64,000 nucleotides of DNA from Cyrtodaria siliqua (GCA_037043455.1 JAWPHD010010245.1:1-64000); one strand, 5' to 3'. Shown: positions 10,424 through 22,630, counted from the stretch's first letter. Numbers and translations are program-made. Notes: generated from the letters alone by a model not told the origin.

Positions 10424-11055
10424 GTTAGTTTGTAAGATCAAATGCATTTAGTTTGCATGATCAAATGCATTTAGTTTTGTATGTTCAAATTCATTTAGTT
10501 TGTATAATCAAATTCATTTAATTTGTAAGATCAAATGCATTTAGTTTGTATGATCAAATGCATTTAGTTTGTAAGATCAAATGCATTTAGTTTCAGGGCC
10601 TCCTCTGGCAATTTTTTCCCTTTCGCAACGAATTCCGCCAAATGAACAAAGTTGGAGCCAAATTGGAGACAATGGAGCCAAAATTGACTCAAAGATAGCA
10701 TATAATATTTTCGAAATTATTTTTATGTCTTTTTAAATGAAGCATGGTCCATGAATAAAGCAATTAGTAATAATTATAATCATAAAATTATATTTTAAAA
10801 AATATTTTACTCCATTTCTCCCGCCAAAGTTATTTTTTTATCGCCACTTTTATTATTTTGTCTCATTTGGCTCCATTTGCGAATCCCAGAGGAGGCCCTG
10901 AGTTTGTAAGATCAAATTCATTTAGTTTGTATGATCAAATGCATTTAGTTTGTATGATCAAATGCATTTAGTTTTGATCAAATGCATTTAGTTTGTAAGA
11001 TCAAATTCATTTAGTTTGTAAGATCAAATTCATTTAGTTTGTATGATCAAATTCT
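10424..11055. repeat. 23-bp minisatellite split by a TIR element
   Basis: Tandem unit of the form ATCAAATGCATTTAGTTTGTAAG, alternating GCATTT/TCATTT and GTAAG/GTATG. The array is interrupted at 10594-10900 by a TIR element; removing the insertion and one 5-bp duplication restores a continuous repeat. Confidence 0.9.
10594..10900. mobile_element. 307-bp hAT-like MITE, 5-bp TSD AGTTT, nested in a minisatellite
   Basis: Perfect 15-bp termini CAGGGCCTCCTCTGG inverted at the two ends, with looser inverted similarity further inward (TTCGCAA, GGAGCCAAAT). The flanks AGTTT (10589-10593 and 10901-10905) collapse to the undisturbed 23-bp repeat unit, so the empty site can be read directly. No coding capacity. 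Confidence 0.88.
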
Positions 11056-11135
11056 AATTGCAATATTCTAGGACACTCGTTTATATACAGTTATTAATAA
11101 CAATACCAAATTTCTCTGACACATAATTTACGTAC

Positions 11136-11248
11136 CGACATTTCCAGCAGATGTGTTTGTTGCACACAGGGGACGGTGACTTGTTCATGCCAGTATTCTC
11201 CTGGCCCCCACAGTGCGACAACCCCTCCCTCCCACTGTTCTCCTTCAT
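11136..11248 (-). CDS. CLIP4: CLIP3/CLIP4-like protein, probable N-terminal exon
   Basis: Inferred first coding exon of the CLIP-like gene. ATG at 11248 (context AAAAATGA) opens MKENSGREGLSHCGGQE and runs to CNKHICWKC, then a GTACGT donor starting at 11135. It leaves two bases (CG) which, with the first T of exon 4487-4772, make an Arg codon and keep the long frame open; the phase match is the main support. The open frame extends upstream of the ATG without a stop for several codons, so an internal exon with an upstream acceptor near 11301 cannot be excluded. This N-terminal segment has no conserved domain and could belong to a different transcript. It is Cys-rich at its end (C-x5-C-x2-C). 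Intron 1 would be 6.4 kb. Confidence 0.5.
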
Positions 11249-11299
11249 TTTTAATATCTTGAAATGACAACCCTCAGAACTCAACGTGTAATAAACTAA

Positions 11300-12413
11300 A
11301 AGTTCATATATATATTGCAGTGCCGTTCATAACTGTTCCAATCCATAACAATCTCTCCGGCATTTATGAGTGAAGGGAACGTAAACCTTCGGCAAACACA
11401 ATTGCTCAGTCAAAATCAACATAAGTCACAAGTCATTCACATTTTACGTCCTAGTACCAACCAAATTATCCAATCATAATTTTTAAATGCTGTGGATTTT
11501 TGATAAATATTATTATTTTATTTTGTTCATGTTTCACAGGTCCTCTATGGAATCGAAATAAGGATAGCTTAAGTAAAATTCTGAATCACACATTTTTGTT
11601 TACACTTTGAACATTGTACTGATGTTTTCTTGCAATTATGGCACTGTATGACCATTTATATTATCATAACACTTAACACGTACATACTCTCGACTCTGTT
11701 TGCCTTAAAGCACAAGAGATCTAGAAGAGAGCTATTACTGAATTTTTACTTTATGTATTCCACTATGTACTCAATTCAATATAAAATTATATAACAGGCT
11801 CAGCACTGTGTGACTCTGAGAGTTATTGTTATATGCCAAAAGTAGCTTAAAGCAAATCCATAAACGTGCATGCACACATATCTTGATATAGAGAATGAAG
11901 GAATTCAAACAGATTAAGGGTTAATCTGACCTTTAAGACCGACAAAAAAAAAGGTAAAAAATATCTTAATCCACTTCCACAATAAAAACAAATATTCAGC
12001 TTATTCCTAATTAAACAAGGCAGTAACCTTTTGGCAGAATAAAACACTTGTTAGGACACTGCACATAATTGTGTTTTTAAAAATATTTTTTATTGATAAG
12101 ATGTAAAAAGAGTACAGTTACAACAAGAAAAGGTAATACCAGGTAGCTTTGTACTAGAAATGAATACATAAAGTTTAACAATAAAATATGATTTTTTTCA
12201 AATTCCTAAACTCAAAGAATGGGCTGTACTCTGTAATAAAAGTGCAAAACTACACAGATATCATAAGAAAGTAGACAAGAAGTTTACTTTAATTTCAGCA
12301 AAAATATTCAAGAAATAAACATAGTTTTAAAATTTAGATATAAAATTAAATATGACAGGGACACAATTTGAGTTTAAAGATGGGTGAAGGAAGGGTGTGA
12401 ACCAAAGCTTTTC
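11300..12413. other. AT-rich sequence, no feature recognised
   Basis: Upstream of the CLIP-like N-terminal exon. I see no open frame with recognisable similarity and no clear repeat. The promoter and 5' UTR of the CLIP-like gene may lie here, but I cannot define them. Confidence 0.3.
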
Positions 12414-12426
12414 CTAATATGTTTGA

Positions 12427-12709
12427 TTGATTGATTGAATTGTATTTTATAGTCGCACCAACAGCTAAGGTCATATGGCGACTTTCCAGCTTCCATTGGT
12501 GGAGGAAGACCCCAGGTGCCCCTCCGGGCAATTTTCGTGCACGGGGGGGGGGGGGGGGGGTACCTGGGTAGAACCACTGACGTTCCGCAAGCCAGCTGGA
12601 TAGCTTCCTCACATAAATATTCCTAGGCCCCTGAGGGATCGAACCTACAGCGGTGAGGGGCAAGTGATTTCAAGTCAGAGACGTTAACCACTCGGCCACA
12701 GATGCCCCT
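12427..12709 (-). mobile_element. Full-length tRNA-derived SINE, 13-bp TSD
   Basis: Read on the minus strand it starts GGGGCATCTGTGGCCGAG and has Pol III box A (TGGCCGAGTGG) and box B (GGTTCGATCC) in a tRNA-like head. A body with GTGAGGAAGCTATCCAGC follows, then an 18-G/C tract (12543-12560), GTGGAGGAAGACCCC, and a tail of ATTCAATCAATC repeats. Target duplication CTAATATGTTTGA lies at 12414-12426 and 12710-12722. The head looks Ser/Leu-tRNA-like. The family name is not assigned; a 5'-truncated copy of the same family is at 38261-38452. Confidence 0.92.
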
Positions 12710-12722
12710 CTAATATGTTTGA

Positions 12723-13607
12723 AAGGACTGCAGAAAACTATACATCACTACACCAGAAGGCATGATCCATTGTCAACTTAGCGGAGCCCATCCGTGGCCG
12801 GGATAACAGCCAGTCATGGCTCGACTTGTCAAGTAATAAAGAAAAAGCAAAATTTTGGACTGGCAAATTTTGGCCAGCGACAATTTTTATTACTTGAAAA
12901 ACAAAACAGTTAATACTTGCAAAATGTCTACATTTTTTATACTGTACGGAAAGCACACAGACCTATACCTTAAATGTCCAGTGATACAGCATATGCACAC
13001 ATGCTAGATTCCTGATAAGTTACAAATACGAAGAAATATGAAGAAAATGTTAGCTTAGAAATAGTGAAACATCATTGATAACAGTCTATTAAATCATTTT
13101 AGAATTATTTTATTTTTAAAATGTTGTGATTCTTGGTTTCAATAAACTCATTACTGAATGAGTGATACAAACAGTCTTAATCTGTTTCTCACAGCAATTA
13201 AAAGGCTCATTCAGTTCTGAGAACACACTGAGTTGAATCATAATAGCATGAAGTGACATCATAAAAGCACGATGTGATGTCATAATACCAGGGTGTGAAG
13301 TCATGATAGAAGCAACCAAATGAAAATATGAATGAAGCATTCTGATTGGTTCAGTGATAAAAATTGGACCAATGAAACCAGTTAATTTGAAGCTCATTAC
13401 ATTCTCAGAACACACTGAGGTTTTACTGGACATTGTGTAATGAGGTTCTTGAAACGCAGAAACACAAAATTCTATAATAAAATAATTTCAAAATCATTTA
13501 ATAGAGTGTTGGATATGAAAGCACATATCTTAAATTAGCAAGTGCTATGAGGGACGTGATATTCTAAATCAAACAAGGCATTTTGATGCACTTGCAAAAA
13601 ATATATA
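12723..13607. other. No gene recognised
   Basis: AT-rich. A phrase TCAGAACACACTGAG occurs inverted and direct near 13215 and 13403, and an A/T-rich block has CATCA/TGATGTCAT variants at 13250-13310. The 105-codon minus-strand open frame here has no domain signature. Confidence 0.3.
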
Positions 13608-13699
13608 CAATTACTTAATGAAAGGTTTATTTGCATTTTGAAATTTTTACTTGCATTTTGAAATTTCAAAATGCAAATAAACCTTTCATTAAGTAATTG
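13608..13699. repeat. Perfect 39-bp inverted repeat with 14-bp spacer
   Basis: Left arm 13608-13646 begins CAATTACTTAATGAAAGG; right arm 13661-13699 is its exact reverse complement. The 14-base spacer repeats part of the arm (TTGCATTTTG). A transcript would fold into a long perfect hairpin. It may be a foldback element, a template-switch product, or a small-RNA hairpin. Confidence 0.95.
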
Positions 13700-15002
13700 A
13701 ATAATTTTTAATAGTTATGCAGGCTTAAATTTGAGCCCTGTGATCCTTATTTTAAAGTTATGATGTCAGGCAGATGACTAATCAACTCCATTCAAGTGCA
13801 GTGACCTGACAGTATTTGACAATTGTTTTGAACCATTATTTGAAGAATTATCCTATCTGATCAATACACACACTCAATATTATTGATATATACATGTAGT
13901 TTTAAACATATCGAATTTCCATGTGCCTCATTATACTTATTCTAATCAGACGGATTTATCATCGGTTCAGGATCATGTTTAAATAGTCCCAATTTAAAAA
14001 GGACCAATTACAAGCTGAAGAAAACCATTCATTATCAGGCGGGTATGCTGCGAAAGATAACACAACGGTTAAAAATAATTGCTACATTTGTTGAAAATAA
14101 TTTAAAAAAATTAAATATGCCTTTCTAAATTTTAGACATTCTACAATGCTTTTATTAAAACAGGGTGAATGGAACCTGACACTGTCATGTGACAATTTTG
14201 GAATGTTTTGATATATGATTTTTTTTTATGTTAACAGTTTGCTAACCACAACAAACAAAGCACATAGCCTGTATATGTATACAATTATAATGATCTGATT
14301 TTTAGGATTCTAGATGAAAAATTCAAAATGAGTTTTGAGAAACCTTAACATAAATTTAATTTCAAACAATAAATGTTTTTGTTTTTTATTATTGGCAAAT
14401 AAATTTTGGACAGTGTAGGCCTTGATAAAGTGTTACATGTAGTTATATCAAATTGGACTTTTATTATATATACAAACTGGTAGTCTGAGGGGCATAGCTG
14501 ACCAATCCAATTTTTAGCTGTAGGCCCAATCAACTGAGCAGCCCAATCAACTGAGCAAAGTTGCTATGGTGGTTTATGCATGCTCTCCCCAGATTCTGTC
14601 AAGTTTGGGGAGGTATTTTTGGGGAATAAACAGAACTCCAGTCCAAAATCATAATATTTTGGATGGATTTCAAGAGGTTATTGGCGAAACCATTATAATA
14701 ATTATTTAATTCTGAACGTAAACAAAACTTGCAATATTTCAGAATATTTTACAATAAAACCCTCCACCACACTTACCCACTCCCCATTCTTTTTCTAATG
14801 CATTTATAGTGTTTTTAGAATGTTCGTAATGTTGGAAATTGTAGGCCTGGATCTGCAGTGCCTAGTCTATGCCACTGAGAGTGACAATTGAAACGAGAAG
14901 TCCGCAGAATCAAATCTCTCACCATATATCACACAGTTGCTTTGAAACGCACAAAAGATGTAGAATAATGCCCAAATTACAAGTTATTAGGTTGGTGACA
15001 TC
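13700..15002. other. No gene recognised
   Basis: AT-rich intergenic sequence without a recognisable open frame or clear repeat. Confidence 0.3.
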
Positions 15003-15007
15003 TCTAT

Positions 15008-15837
15008 CACTAGCGGATCCAGGGGGGGGCGCACCCGGCGCGCGCCCCCCCTAAAAGTTCCGGATCATACATGTATGTCCATGTTACTGTAGATAAAATA
15101 TCAAACAATTTCGTTGCACGCCCGCAGTATTTTTTTTTTCTCGCTCGCTTCGCTCGCTCGCATCATAATGGCTAATGAGTGGTTTAATTAACACATTCTT
15201 AAATCCTTTTATTTGAAAACGGACTTTTTTATTCATACATGTATGTCCATGTTACTGTAGATAATATATCAAACAATTTCGATGCACGCCCTCAGTATAA
15301 AAATTGTTCTCGCTCGCTCGCTCGACGCATAATGGCTAATGAGTGGTTTAATTAACACATTGTTAAATCCTTTTATTTGAAAACGGAATTTTTTTTATTC
15401 ATACATGTATGTCCATGTTATTGTAGATAAAATATCAAACAATTTCGTTGCACGCCCTCAGTATAAAAAAAATTCTCGCTCGCTAGATGCATAATGGCTA
15501 ATGAGTGGTTTAATTAACACATTGTTAACACCTTTTATTTAAAAACTCACTTTTTTTTATTCATACGTGTATATCCATGTTACTGTAGATAAAATATCAA
15601 ACAATCAATTTAGATGCACGCCTTCAGTATAGTTTTTTTTCTCGCTCGCTTCGCTCGCTCGACGCATAATGGCTAATGAGTGGTTTAATTAACACATTGT
15701 TAAATCTTTTTATTTGAAAACGGACTTTTTTACCTTATCAATGCACTACCGCAAACGTTTTATGAGGCTATAGACGGACCCGAAAATTGACCAAAATATT
15801 ACGCCCCCACTAAGCTGAAATCCTGGATCCGCCCCTG
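15008..15837. mobile_element. 830-bp TIR element with internal 165-bp tandem repeats, 5-bp TSD TCTAT
   Basis: Ends carry GCGGATCCAGG (left) and its inverse CCTGGATCCGC (right), the right terminus being GCCCCTG; the left terminus is degenerate. Flanks TCTAT at 15003-15007 and 15838-15842 match. The interior has about four copies of a roughly 165-bp unit with CTCGCTCGCTTCGCTCGC, GCATAATGGCTAATGAGTGG and TACATGTATGTCCATG. Next to the left end a GC-rich palindrome contains GGCGCGCGCC. Likely a non-autonomous hAT-like element. Confidence 0.75.
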
Positions 15838-16079
15838 TCTATGACACTGTTGAATGCGTCATGACTTCTATTGATAATAAATCCTGACCAGCGATGTTGC
15901 AAATGAAACAATGGGTCTCCTAGAAACAAACCTTTGAATCAAGTTTGGGAGAAATCCGAAACAGTGTAACGAAATTAAAAAAATCACAAGCTTAAATTGT
16001 CTTCTTACTACATAATTTAATTTGTTTTGTATGGTGTTTTTATATAATTTTCAACACATGTAAGGTTATATATGACGGT

Positions 16080-16257
16080 CGATTTTTTTGTGGTGGGGGC
16101 AGACCACCCACTATTCTGAGTAGAACCAGTACTGTACACCTCCTGCCATCTCTAAGAATCGACACTTCCTCCCTTACAAGTGGAGCGCCCAGTCAGTGGG
16201 ATTCGAACCCGCAGCAGTGAGAGGCAACGTCGTTAACCATTCGGCCACGGAGATGCT
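16080..16257 (-). mobile_element. tRNA-derived SINE, second family
   Basis: On the minus strand the head has box A TGGCCGAATGG and box B GGTTCGAATCC, starting GCATCTCCG at 16255. The body (GGAGGAAGTGTCG, GGTGGTCTGCCCCC) differs from the SINE at 12427. It ends near a poly-A tract (poly-T on plus at 16084-16090). No target duplication identified. Confidence 0.75.
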
Positions 16258-16261
16258 TATT

Positions 16262-18227
16262 TAGACCAATCTATTTGCACTGCATGCTTTGATTTTTCTC
16301 TCTGTTGTACTTGTCCGAGATCTTATCGAAACTAACATCAAATTAAAATTTGGTGGAAAACAAAAACTGTTAACCAACGGTATCGCATACTTGAGCTGAA
16401 ATATTCCTTTTCTTCAATAATCAAGGGTAACAACTCCGTAACACATGACTTCATGATTGGATATTCAAGGTCAAATTCATGCGACAAACGACTAAAATAA
16501 AACTTCAAATCAAATTTGGTGGAAACCTGAAACCGTTTACTAAAGTTAACACGTACAAGCTGAATCTCTCTGTTTCAACTTAATCGGGGCAATAAATCTG
16601 TAATGCATACATGTACATGTGTATGTAGATTTTGCTCATCTAGTCAAACTTGTCCGAGATATTACGGCACTAAATGAACTTTCCAATTAAATTCTGATAG
16701 TTATTATGTACATGTACATATACACATGCTGAAATTCGCATAAAGTCGAGTTAATGGCTGAGCAGAGTTAATGGCGTGTCAGAGTTACTGTTATTCGTAA
16801 AATGTTTATGTTTTATTGAGCTAAACAACCAGTATACAACTAAGATCCAAGTATGGATGATCTAATGTATGCAGTTGCACGGAAACAGAGAATGCAATTT
16901 CAGAGAAACACAAAATGCTGTCGCAGTTGCAGAGAAAAGTTACATATGTCTCCTTTTTCAAAAAGCAAAAACTCCATACCAACAAACGTGAAAAAGAACA
17001 TCAAACCTGACCTTTAATATTTTCTTATTCAGCACAATCTGTGAAAGTTTGACAATAAAAGATGAACGGAAACTGGAGTTATTGAATGGAATAGGAACAG
17101 GAAAGGGTAATAACTCCAGACCAACGACAACAGCCAACACTATAACGGACCTTGGTTTTGTTATTTGTAAAACGTCTGTAATGTTAACAGAGGAAAGAAA
17201 ACATCAAGTTCTTGAATGAAAAAAGGAATAATTGTCAATTTACATCATGAACAGCAATAACTCCAGACCAACAAAAGAGAAAATGGCCAAGATCCAACTT
17301 GACTTAAATTGGTTTTTCTAGCTGGAACAAACTGAAAGTGTGAAAGCTTGACAAAACTAGTTGAAAGGAAACTGAAGTCTTTGAACGAAAACAAAAATGT
17401 GACACCCGATGAAATCGACGCATGATGATGGAAAAAGTGTTCCCTAAGGGTCTGCTGTGCTTCAAATACAAATAAGGCTTAAATACATAATATAAATCAG
17501 TGTTAAGTATTTCCAAATCTCCACCAATCACCTTTAAGCATCATCCAAGTATGTCAAGAAATGCACATTTGTAAACCTTGTAGATATTACATTAAATAAG
17601 ACTTACCAACTATCATTACATCATAAATTTCCTTAGCAAGTCACTGTAACAATAATGAACAAAATATGTATCTCAGTTAACGTTTGTATTATAAATGAAA
17701 TGTTTACACTTTGTTTACATGCCTGTATATAAATGACATGCATACTACTACTGTACTAGAGTTAGTTTAGAAACTTTTAGTCATGACTGAGTATAACAAT
17801 TTCATCACGTATAAGGTTTATTTACAAGAATAACGCGCGCTCAATGCAACACTGTCATATCGTCTTCTTTATGTACATGTAATTACAACAATATATTGCT
17901 CTCTATAAGTGGTATTTATGAAGTCAGGAAGCAGGAAATAAAGTCGAGGGGTGACATGCACTTCACTCAAAATCAAGTGGCCAGCCGATAATACATTTAC
18001 CATATTTCTGCTAATTATTAGCGCCTCCCCAAACAGTAGTGATCCCCAACACACCTCTTTTTTCAGAAATATATCTTGCCTTCATAAAAAAATCCCAAAA
18101 TTCTTTAAAATTCAATAAATCTTTGACCTTTAATAAAATAAAAAGAAAGATTTTGATTTTCTATTTAATGTGAATGACATTTTGACATTTGAGGCTCAGT
18201 TTGGGTTATACAATCTGGCAAGACATG
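16262..18227. other. Decayed dispersed repeats, no gene recognised
   Basis: Contains diverged phrases such as AATAACTCCAGACCAAC (about 17109 and 17266; a related form at 16430), i.e. a roughly 160-bp decayed tandem series between 16380 and 17400. The remainder (17540-18227) is AT-rich without visible structure. No convincing open frame. Confidence 0.4.
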
Positions 18228-18559
18228 CCTCTAAAGGTACACATGGCAATTCTGAGTTTGATTCAAACATTAAAATTTGAGAATTTTTTTATTTATCGTG
18301 CCTCATTTTGACTTTAAAACTGCTTTCATATAATTAAATAACAATTTGAGATTTAATTTTCTTCGATATTCTACCAAATTTTAATCTTATAGGTCCACCA
18401 CTATTATCAAGAAACAGTAATATGTAAAAACAATTACGCTTTGAGCTATTCTAGTATTGAATATTAATGATTGCAAATATACAAGTTACGGTATTTTGAA
18501 AAACTAACGGGACGCCGCAAATTTTAAACAAACCAAGATTGCTATGTGTCCCTTTAAAG
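18228..18559. mobile_element. MITE with GGGACACATRGCAATCTT-type ends, copy 1
   Basis: Left end CTAAAGGTACACATGGCAA and, read inward from the right, CTTTAAAGGGACACATAGC, followed in both by a TTTG and A/T-rich stretch. About 332 bp, degenerate, non-coding. Confidence 0.6.
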
Positions 18560-18919
18560 AAAACTCTAATAAAAAAACATTTTTGCATAGCGTCCTGGTG
18601 CTACTATTACGGGAACTAAGGTACAATCATTTACAATCATCAAACATGACATCTCCAATTCAATATCATATGGACCCTGATCTTCATGGCTAGATAACAC
18701 TTCAACTACATCCTGAATAAGCATTTGGATAGCTGTATTCTTAAAGGTCTTTTCCTAATATTTATTTATTCAACAATGCTACACTGATTCAATTACTTAA
18801 CTGGAACATAATTTAAAGGGACAGACAGCATTAAGATGCTTTAAGTCTAGGGTTTTGGTTTTGTATAACTAAAAAAACATCATGAAGACAAAACAAACAT
18901 TTACGAAAGTTAGTGTGTT

Positions 18920-19604
18920 CTTAAAGGGACACACGACAATCTTGATTTTTTTAAGCTTGCGGTGTCCCAAAAGTTTTTCTACATACATTGCATTTGTTCA
19001 ATTAATAATATTAAAGTCTTGCATTTGTTCAATCATTAATATTACATATAAGAATAGTATATGGTATAATGCAAATTGATTTTGCATATTATTAACTGTT
19101 GATTATTTTGCACCAATGATACCTATGGTAGAATAAGACGAAAAAATGGAAACTCAAAATTGTATTTAAAGTCGGAATACGCTTATTGTTAACCATAACG
19201 GAGATGATAGAGACTTTGTGCCAAGTAGCTGACATTTTAACTCTTGTGTTTATATAAACATTACATGTGCTAGAAATAAACCATTTGGATCTGCACACTT
19301 CCTGTGTTGTGCTTAGCGCCGGTGCAGCGTGTAGGGGATACAGCATAATTAGTAGATTTAGCACACAAATATTTATTTGGCATAGTGTGTATAGTTTAAT
19401 TCTATTCAGTTTGTTTGTAATTATCTAAGCTGTAAAGCTTCCGAGTGCTTCGTCAACTGTTTCAGTTTATGTGTTAATAAGCATATTCTGCCTTTAATTA
19501 TATTGCAAGCAACCTTTAAAGTTAAAATGATATTGGATTAATAAATCGAGGTGCTACTTTTAATGCGCGATATGACCTGAAGATTGCCATGTGTCCCATT
19601 AAAT
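18920..19604. mobile_element. MITE of the same end type, copy 2
   Basis: Left end CTTAAAGGGACACACGAC; right end read inward ATTTAATGGGACACATGGC then AATCTT. About 685 bp, no coding. A solitary similar end, TTTAAAGGGACAGACAGC, is at 18814. Confidence 0.5.
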
Positions 19605-19724
19605 GATAAAGTTTTATCTGAAATCATTCACATCAATTTTTGTTTTTGTTTTTAGTATTTATTAACATATTTTGGAAAATGTTGTAAAAGAAGAACTTTG
19701 TTTACTATAATTTCCTTTTAAACT

Positions 19725-20020
19725 AGACGGGTGTTCCGCGGAACACGTGTGTCGCCTGTCACCACTTTGTCAGTATAACAAGTTTTTTTGGACCCAGATA
19801 AATGACCTTGACAAATTGGCCTGACTAAGTTTTCGTGAATAAAAAAACGAGTATTTAACCCAAATGATGACCTTTAGTGTGACCTTGACCTTTATATTTT
19901 AGTATGATTATGTTGATGTTGTGATGATGAGTATATATTGAAAGTTTGGTGAAGAAATATCAAGAAATGAGAAAGTTATAGCCAACGTTAAGTTTTCGTC
20001 GGCTAAAATATATTTGTTTT
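19725..20020 (+). mobile_element. Dispersed repeat beginning GGGTGTTCCGCGGAACA
   Basis: Starts with the palindromic phrase TGTTCCGCGGAACA and carries phrases TGACCTTGACC, AGTATTTAACCC and GTTAAGTTTTCG. The family recurs inverted at 44030-44215 and 45230-45575, where the same palindrome marks the other end. Confidence 0.65.
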
Positions 20021-20025
20021 CACAG

Positions 20026-20330
20026 ATTACATTCATTTATACCATACTTAACTATAAAATTAAAAAATGAAGTATTTGCCCAAAAAAATAATTAAATAGG
20101 GCGTTTTTGGGCAAACATAGGCTATATTTGGGTAAATCGTGTCCGATTTGATAAAAATGAAAATGGCTGCAAAGTTCATATCTGCTGCTAAAATATTTAT
20201 TTTTTCACAATTACATTCATTTATACCATACTTAACTATAAAAATGAAGTATTTGCCAAAAAAAAACCAATTAAATAGGGTGTATTTGGGTAATTCCGAT
20301 GTATTTGGGTATATTTGGGTAAATCGTGCT
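20026..20330. repeat. Tandem duplication, 180-bp period
   Basis: Two copies starting TTACATTCATTTATACC (about 20026 and 20206), each containing TGAAGTATTTGCC and ending TTTGGGTAAATCGTG. Non-coding. Confidence 0.75.
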
Positions 20331-20349
20331 GCCCCCAAGAACAGTAAAA

Positions 20350-20460
20350 TGAGTCGGGGCTCGACGTTAAAGACTGTCCGACTGCCCGGGTAGGTGAAAC
20401 TTGGCCCCGGACAGGTAAATCTCAAAGGCTCAATCCCGTCGGGCAACTTCAAAACTGAGG
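20350..20460. mobile_element. Fragment of a hAT-like element end
   Basis: GGGCTCGACGTTAAAGACTG followed by GTCCGAC/CGGACAGG phrases resembles the left end of the element at 44223-44896 (GGGCTCGACATTAGG). Only this end is recognisable. Confidence 0.4.
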
Positions 20461-20777
20461 GATAAGGACTATAGAATATGACAAAATATAAAAGAAACCC
20501 ATCGCTCTTTGCAGGTTTCTGATATAATTATTGTTGTTGTAGTAGACCAGCTTTTAGAATTCTCAAAAAAGTGCTATGAGAGTTATATCTGTAAGTGGTA
20601 TAATACTCTTGAAGACTCAAAGTCAAACAGTATATCCTTATAAAAGAAAAACTTCAAGTCTAAATAATTGTGCAACCAGCAAACAGGCATGGGCAAGTAA
20701 ATTGAGCCTAATCGAGCCTTCTCTGACCTTACCAGCCCTTTTTACGATTTTTGGTATTTCATCTGGCTGTGTACGGT

Positions 20778-21920
20778 CAGAGGAACTCCTATAGTAAAAA
20801 CACGGGGATCTCCTCTCCCGCGAGGAACTACCCGCTTGGTTTTAAATCCATATATCTATGTAAGTATTCATTGGATTAACATTTCAAGCATATAAACCGA
20901 TTATCAATATATTTATTTACCTATCGGAACAGAAATATTTGTTTTATTAAGCTTAATAAAGTTGTAATGGTCAACCGTTTCAGACGAAGTTAAAAAATAT
21001 TAAATTTCCAATATTTGTTATTATTCAGGTCAAATGTCACGTGATCGTGACGGTGCGCCGATAAAAATTTCCCGCAAAATTCAAACAATTTCAAAATTGC
21101 GACCAACTTTTCCCTTTGGCACTAGCAAGTCTCTGAACAACATCCAATTGTTTATCTTTAAAATGTTAGACCCTAATTATGCTCAAAAAAGAGTTTGCTC
21201 CACTCCAAAAATCCCTCGATGCTGTCAATTGATAGTGGACTTATTTGATGAGGGGAATATGAATGCCTTCACCTCTCGCGAGAATATCACGGGAATTTAA
21301 TTAATATGCAAAATGACAATATGGCGGATATAGTAAATAAAAGTGTACTTCAAAACATAAATGTTTTATTATGTCACTACCATCGATAAAGGTGCAGTTT
21401 TATCATTGTAACTTGGTATAATAAACATTAATTCATAATTTTGCATTACAGAGATGTTGAGGTTTTATTTTATTTTCAGTAGGTGATAAAATTTGTATTA
21501 CTCGGTTTTTATCCTTAGGTTTTATAGTAAAACAAAAATCTTTGGCAGAGTAAAAAGATGATAATTTTCAAGATTTTGATTTTAAAATATACATATATAG
21601 AATCGTTTTGCATGAATGTGCATTAAATAGGCAGGGTTTTAAAAGAATCACACTGTAGATACCTTAATTTTAACAGTGAACTTGGTTGAACATCAAGGAT
21701 AAAGACCGAGTTTATCACCTACCAGAATGTATTAGTTATGTCTTATATTTAGTCACTGATTGGTCAGGTTTTTTTGATGATGCTCTATCAAGATTATGAA
21801 TTGATCGATCTGTTGAGCTAAATTAACGTAAAACATTGACCCGACACCGCAAACATTGTTGAAAGTGCATGTCTGTGTGTTTTTAGTAATCACCCGGTTT
21901 TCGCTATAGGAGTTCCTCTG
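20778..21920. mobile_element. 1.14-kb TIR element candidate
   Basis: A perfect 17-bp inverted terminal pair, CAGAGGAACTCCTATAG, at 20778-20794 and 21904-21920, with continued similarity inward. No matching target duplication at the flanks. The 88-codon open frame at 21034-21300 inside it shows no transposase motif. Confidence 0.55.
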
Positions 21921-22630
21921 ATCCTATAAAGCCGCAAGAAAAAGGATAAAAAGTTTTGGCTAGGGCCCTTTTTCGTGGGTAGGTAGGGAAACATCAAACC
22001 AACAATATTTTGCCTTCATGCCAGCAAAACGTGTACAAATTGCTTCTTAAATTGCAAAAAATCAAATAATCTATATGGTTAACTTATGTCACTTTTCCAG
22101 TATAAGTGTAAAACTATTAACTAACAAAGCGGTATGAGGAGTAATTGGCAGATCAATGCAACCATATGCAACCATGCAAAGAAGCACATTTTATTTTATG
22201 ATTTCAGGATATGCGAATAAGCAGTCCAGACATACCTTGGGAGGGATGTAATTAGATCCAGGGTTTGCATTAGGTGGCAGACATTCAAGGGAAATAGACA
22301 ATGATTCTCACATTCATGCAAGGGCCATGCATTGTTAGTCTTTTGAACGTACAACAAAGAATCTTCAAAATTCCTCCATATTTACACGGAAGTGACTTAA
22401 TCGGAAGTCACAAAGAACGGCAAGGCCATGAGAATTACACATTCATAAATATTACTCCCACTACTTTTTTTGTTTGTTTGTTTTCTTTTTGTAACGACTG
22501 TATAATTTCTGACATATTTTTCTTGAATCAATACATGAACCAAGGTAAAACCTTGAGGCGAGCACAGAAAATGCGGAAGTAAAATTTTAAACAGATAAAA
22601 ATCAATGAAAGAACAATACAAATAGCCATG
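21921..22630. other. No gene recognised
   Basis: AT-rich; the overlapping plus and minus open frames at 22301-22621 show no domain. Confidence 0.3.

Noticed and set aside
8610..11055. CRISPR array
   Set aside because: The 133-bp and 23-bp repeats are plain tandem repeats without unique spacers, and the genome is eukaryotic.
12630..12709. tRNA gene on the minus strand
   Set aside because: Box A and box B are present, but they form the head of a SINE with a body, tail and target duplication; the same holds at 16187-16257.
21034..21300. 88-codon frame as a gene
   Set aside because: Lies inside a TIR element candidate; no recognisable domain or start context support.
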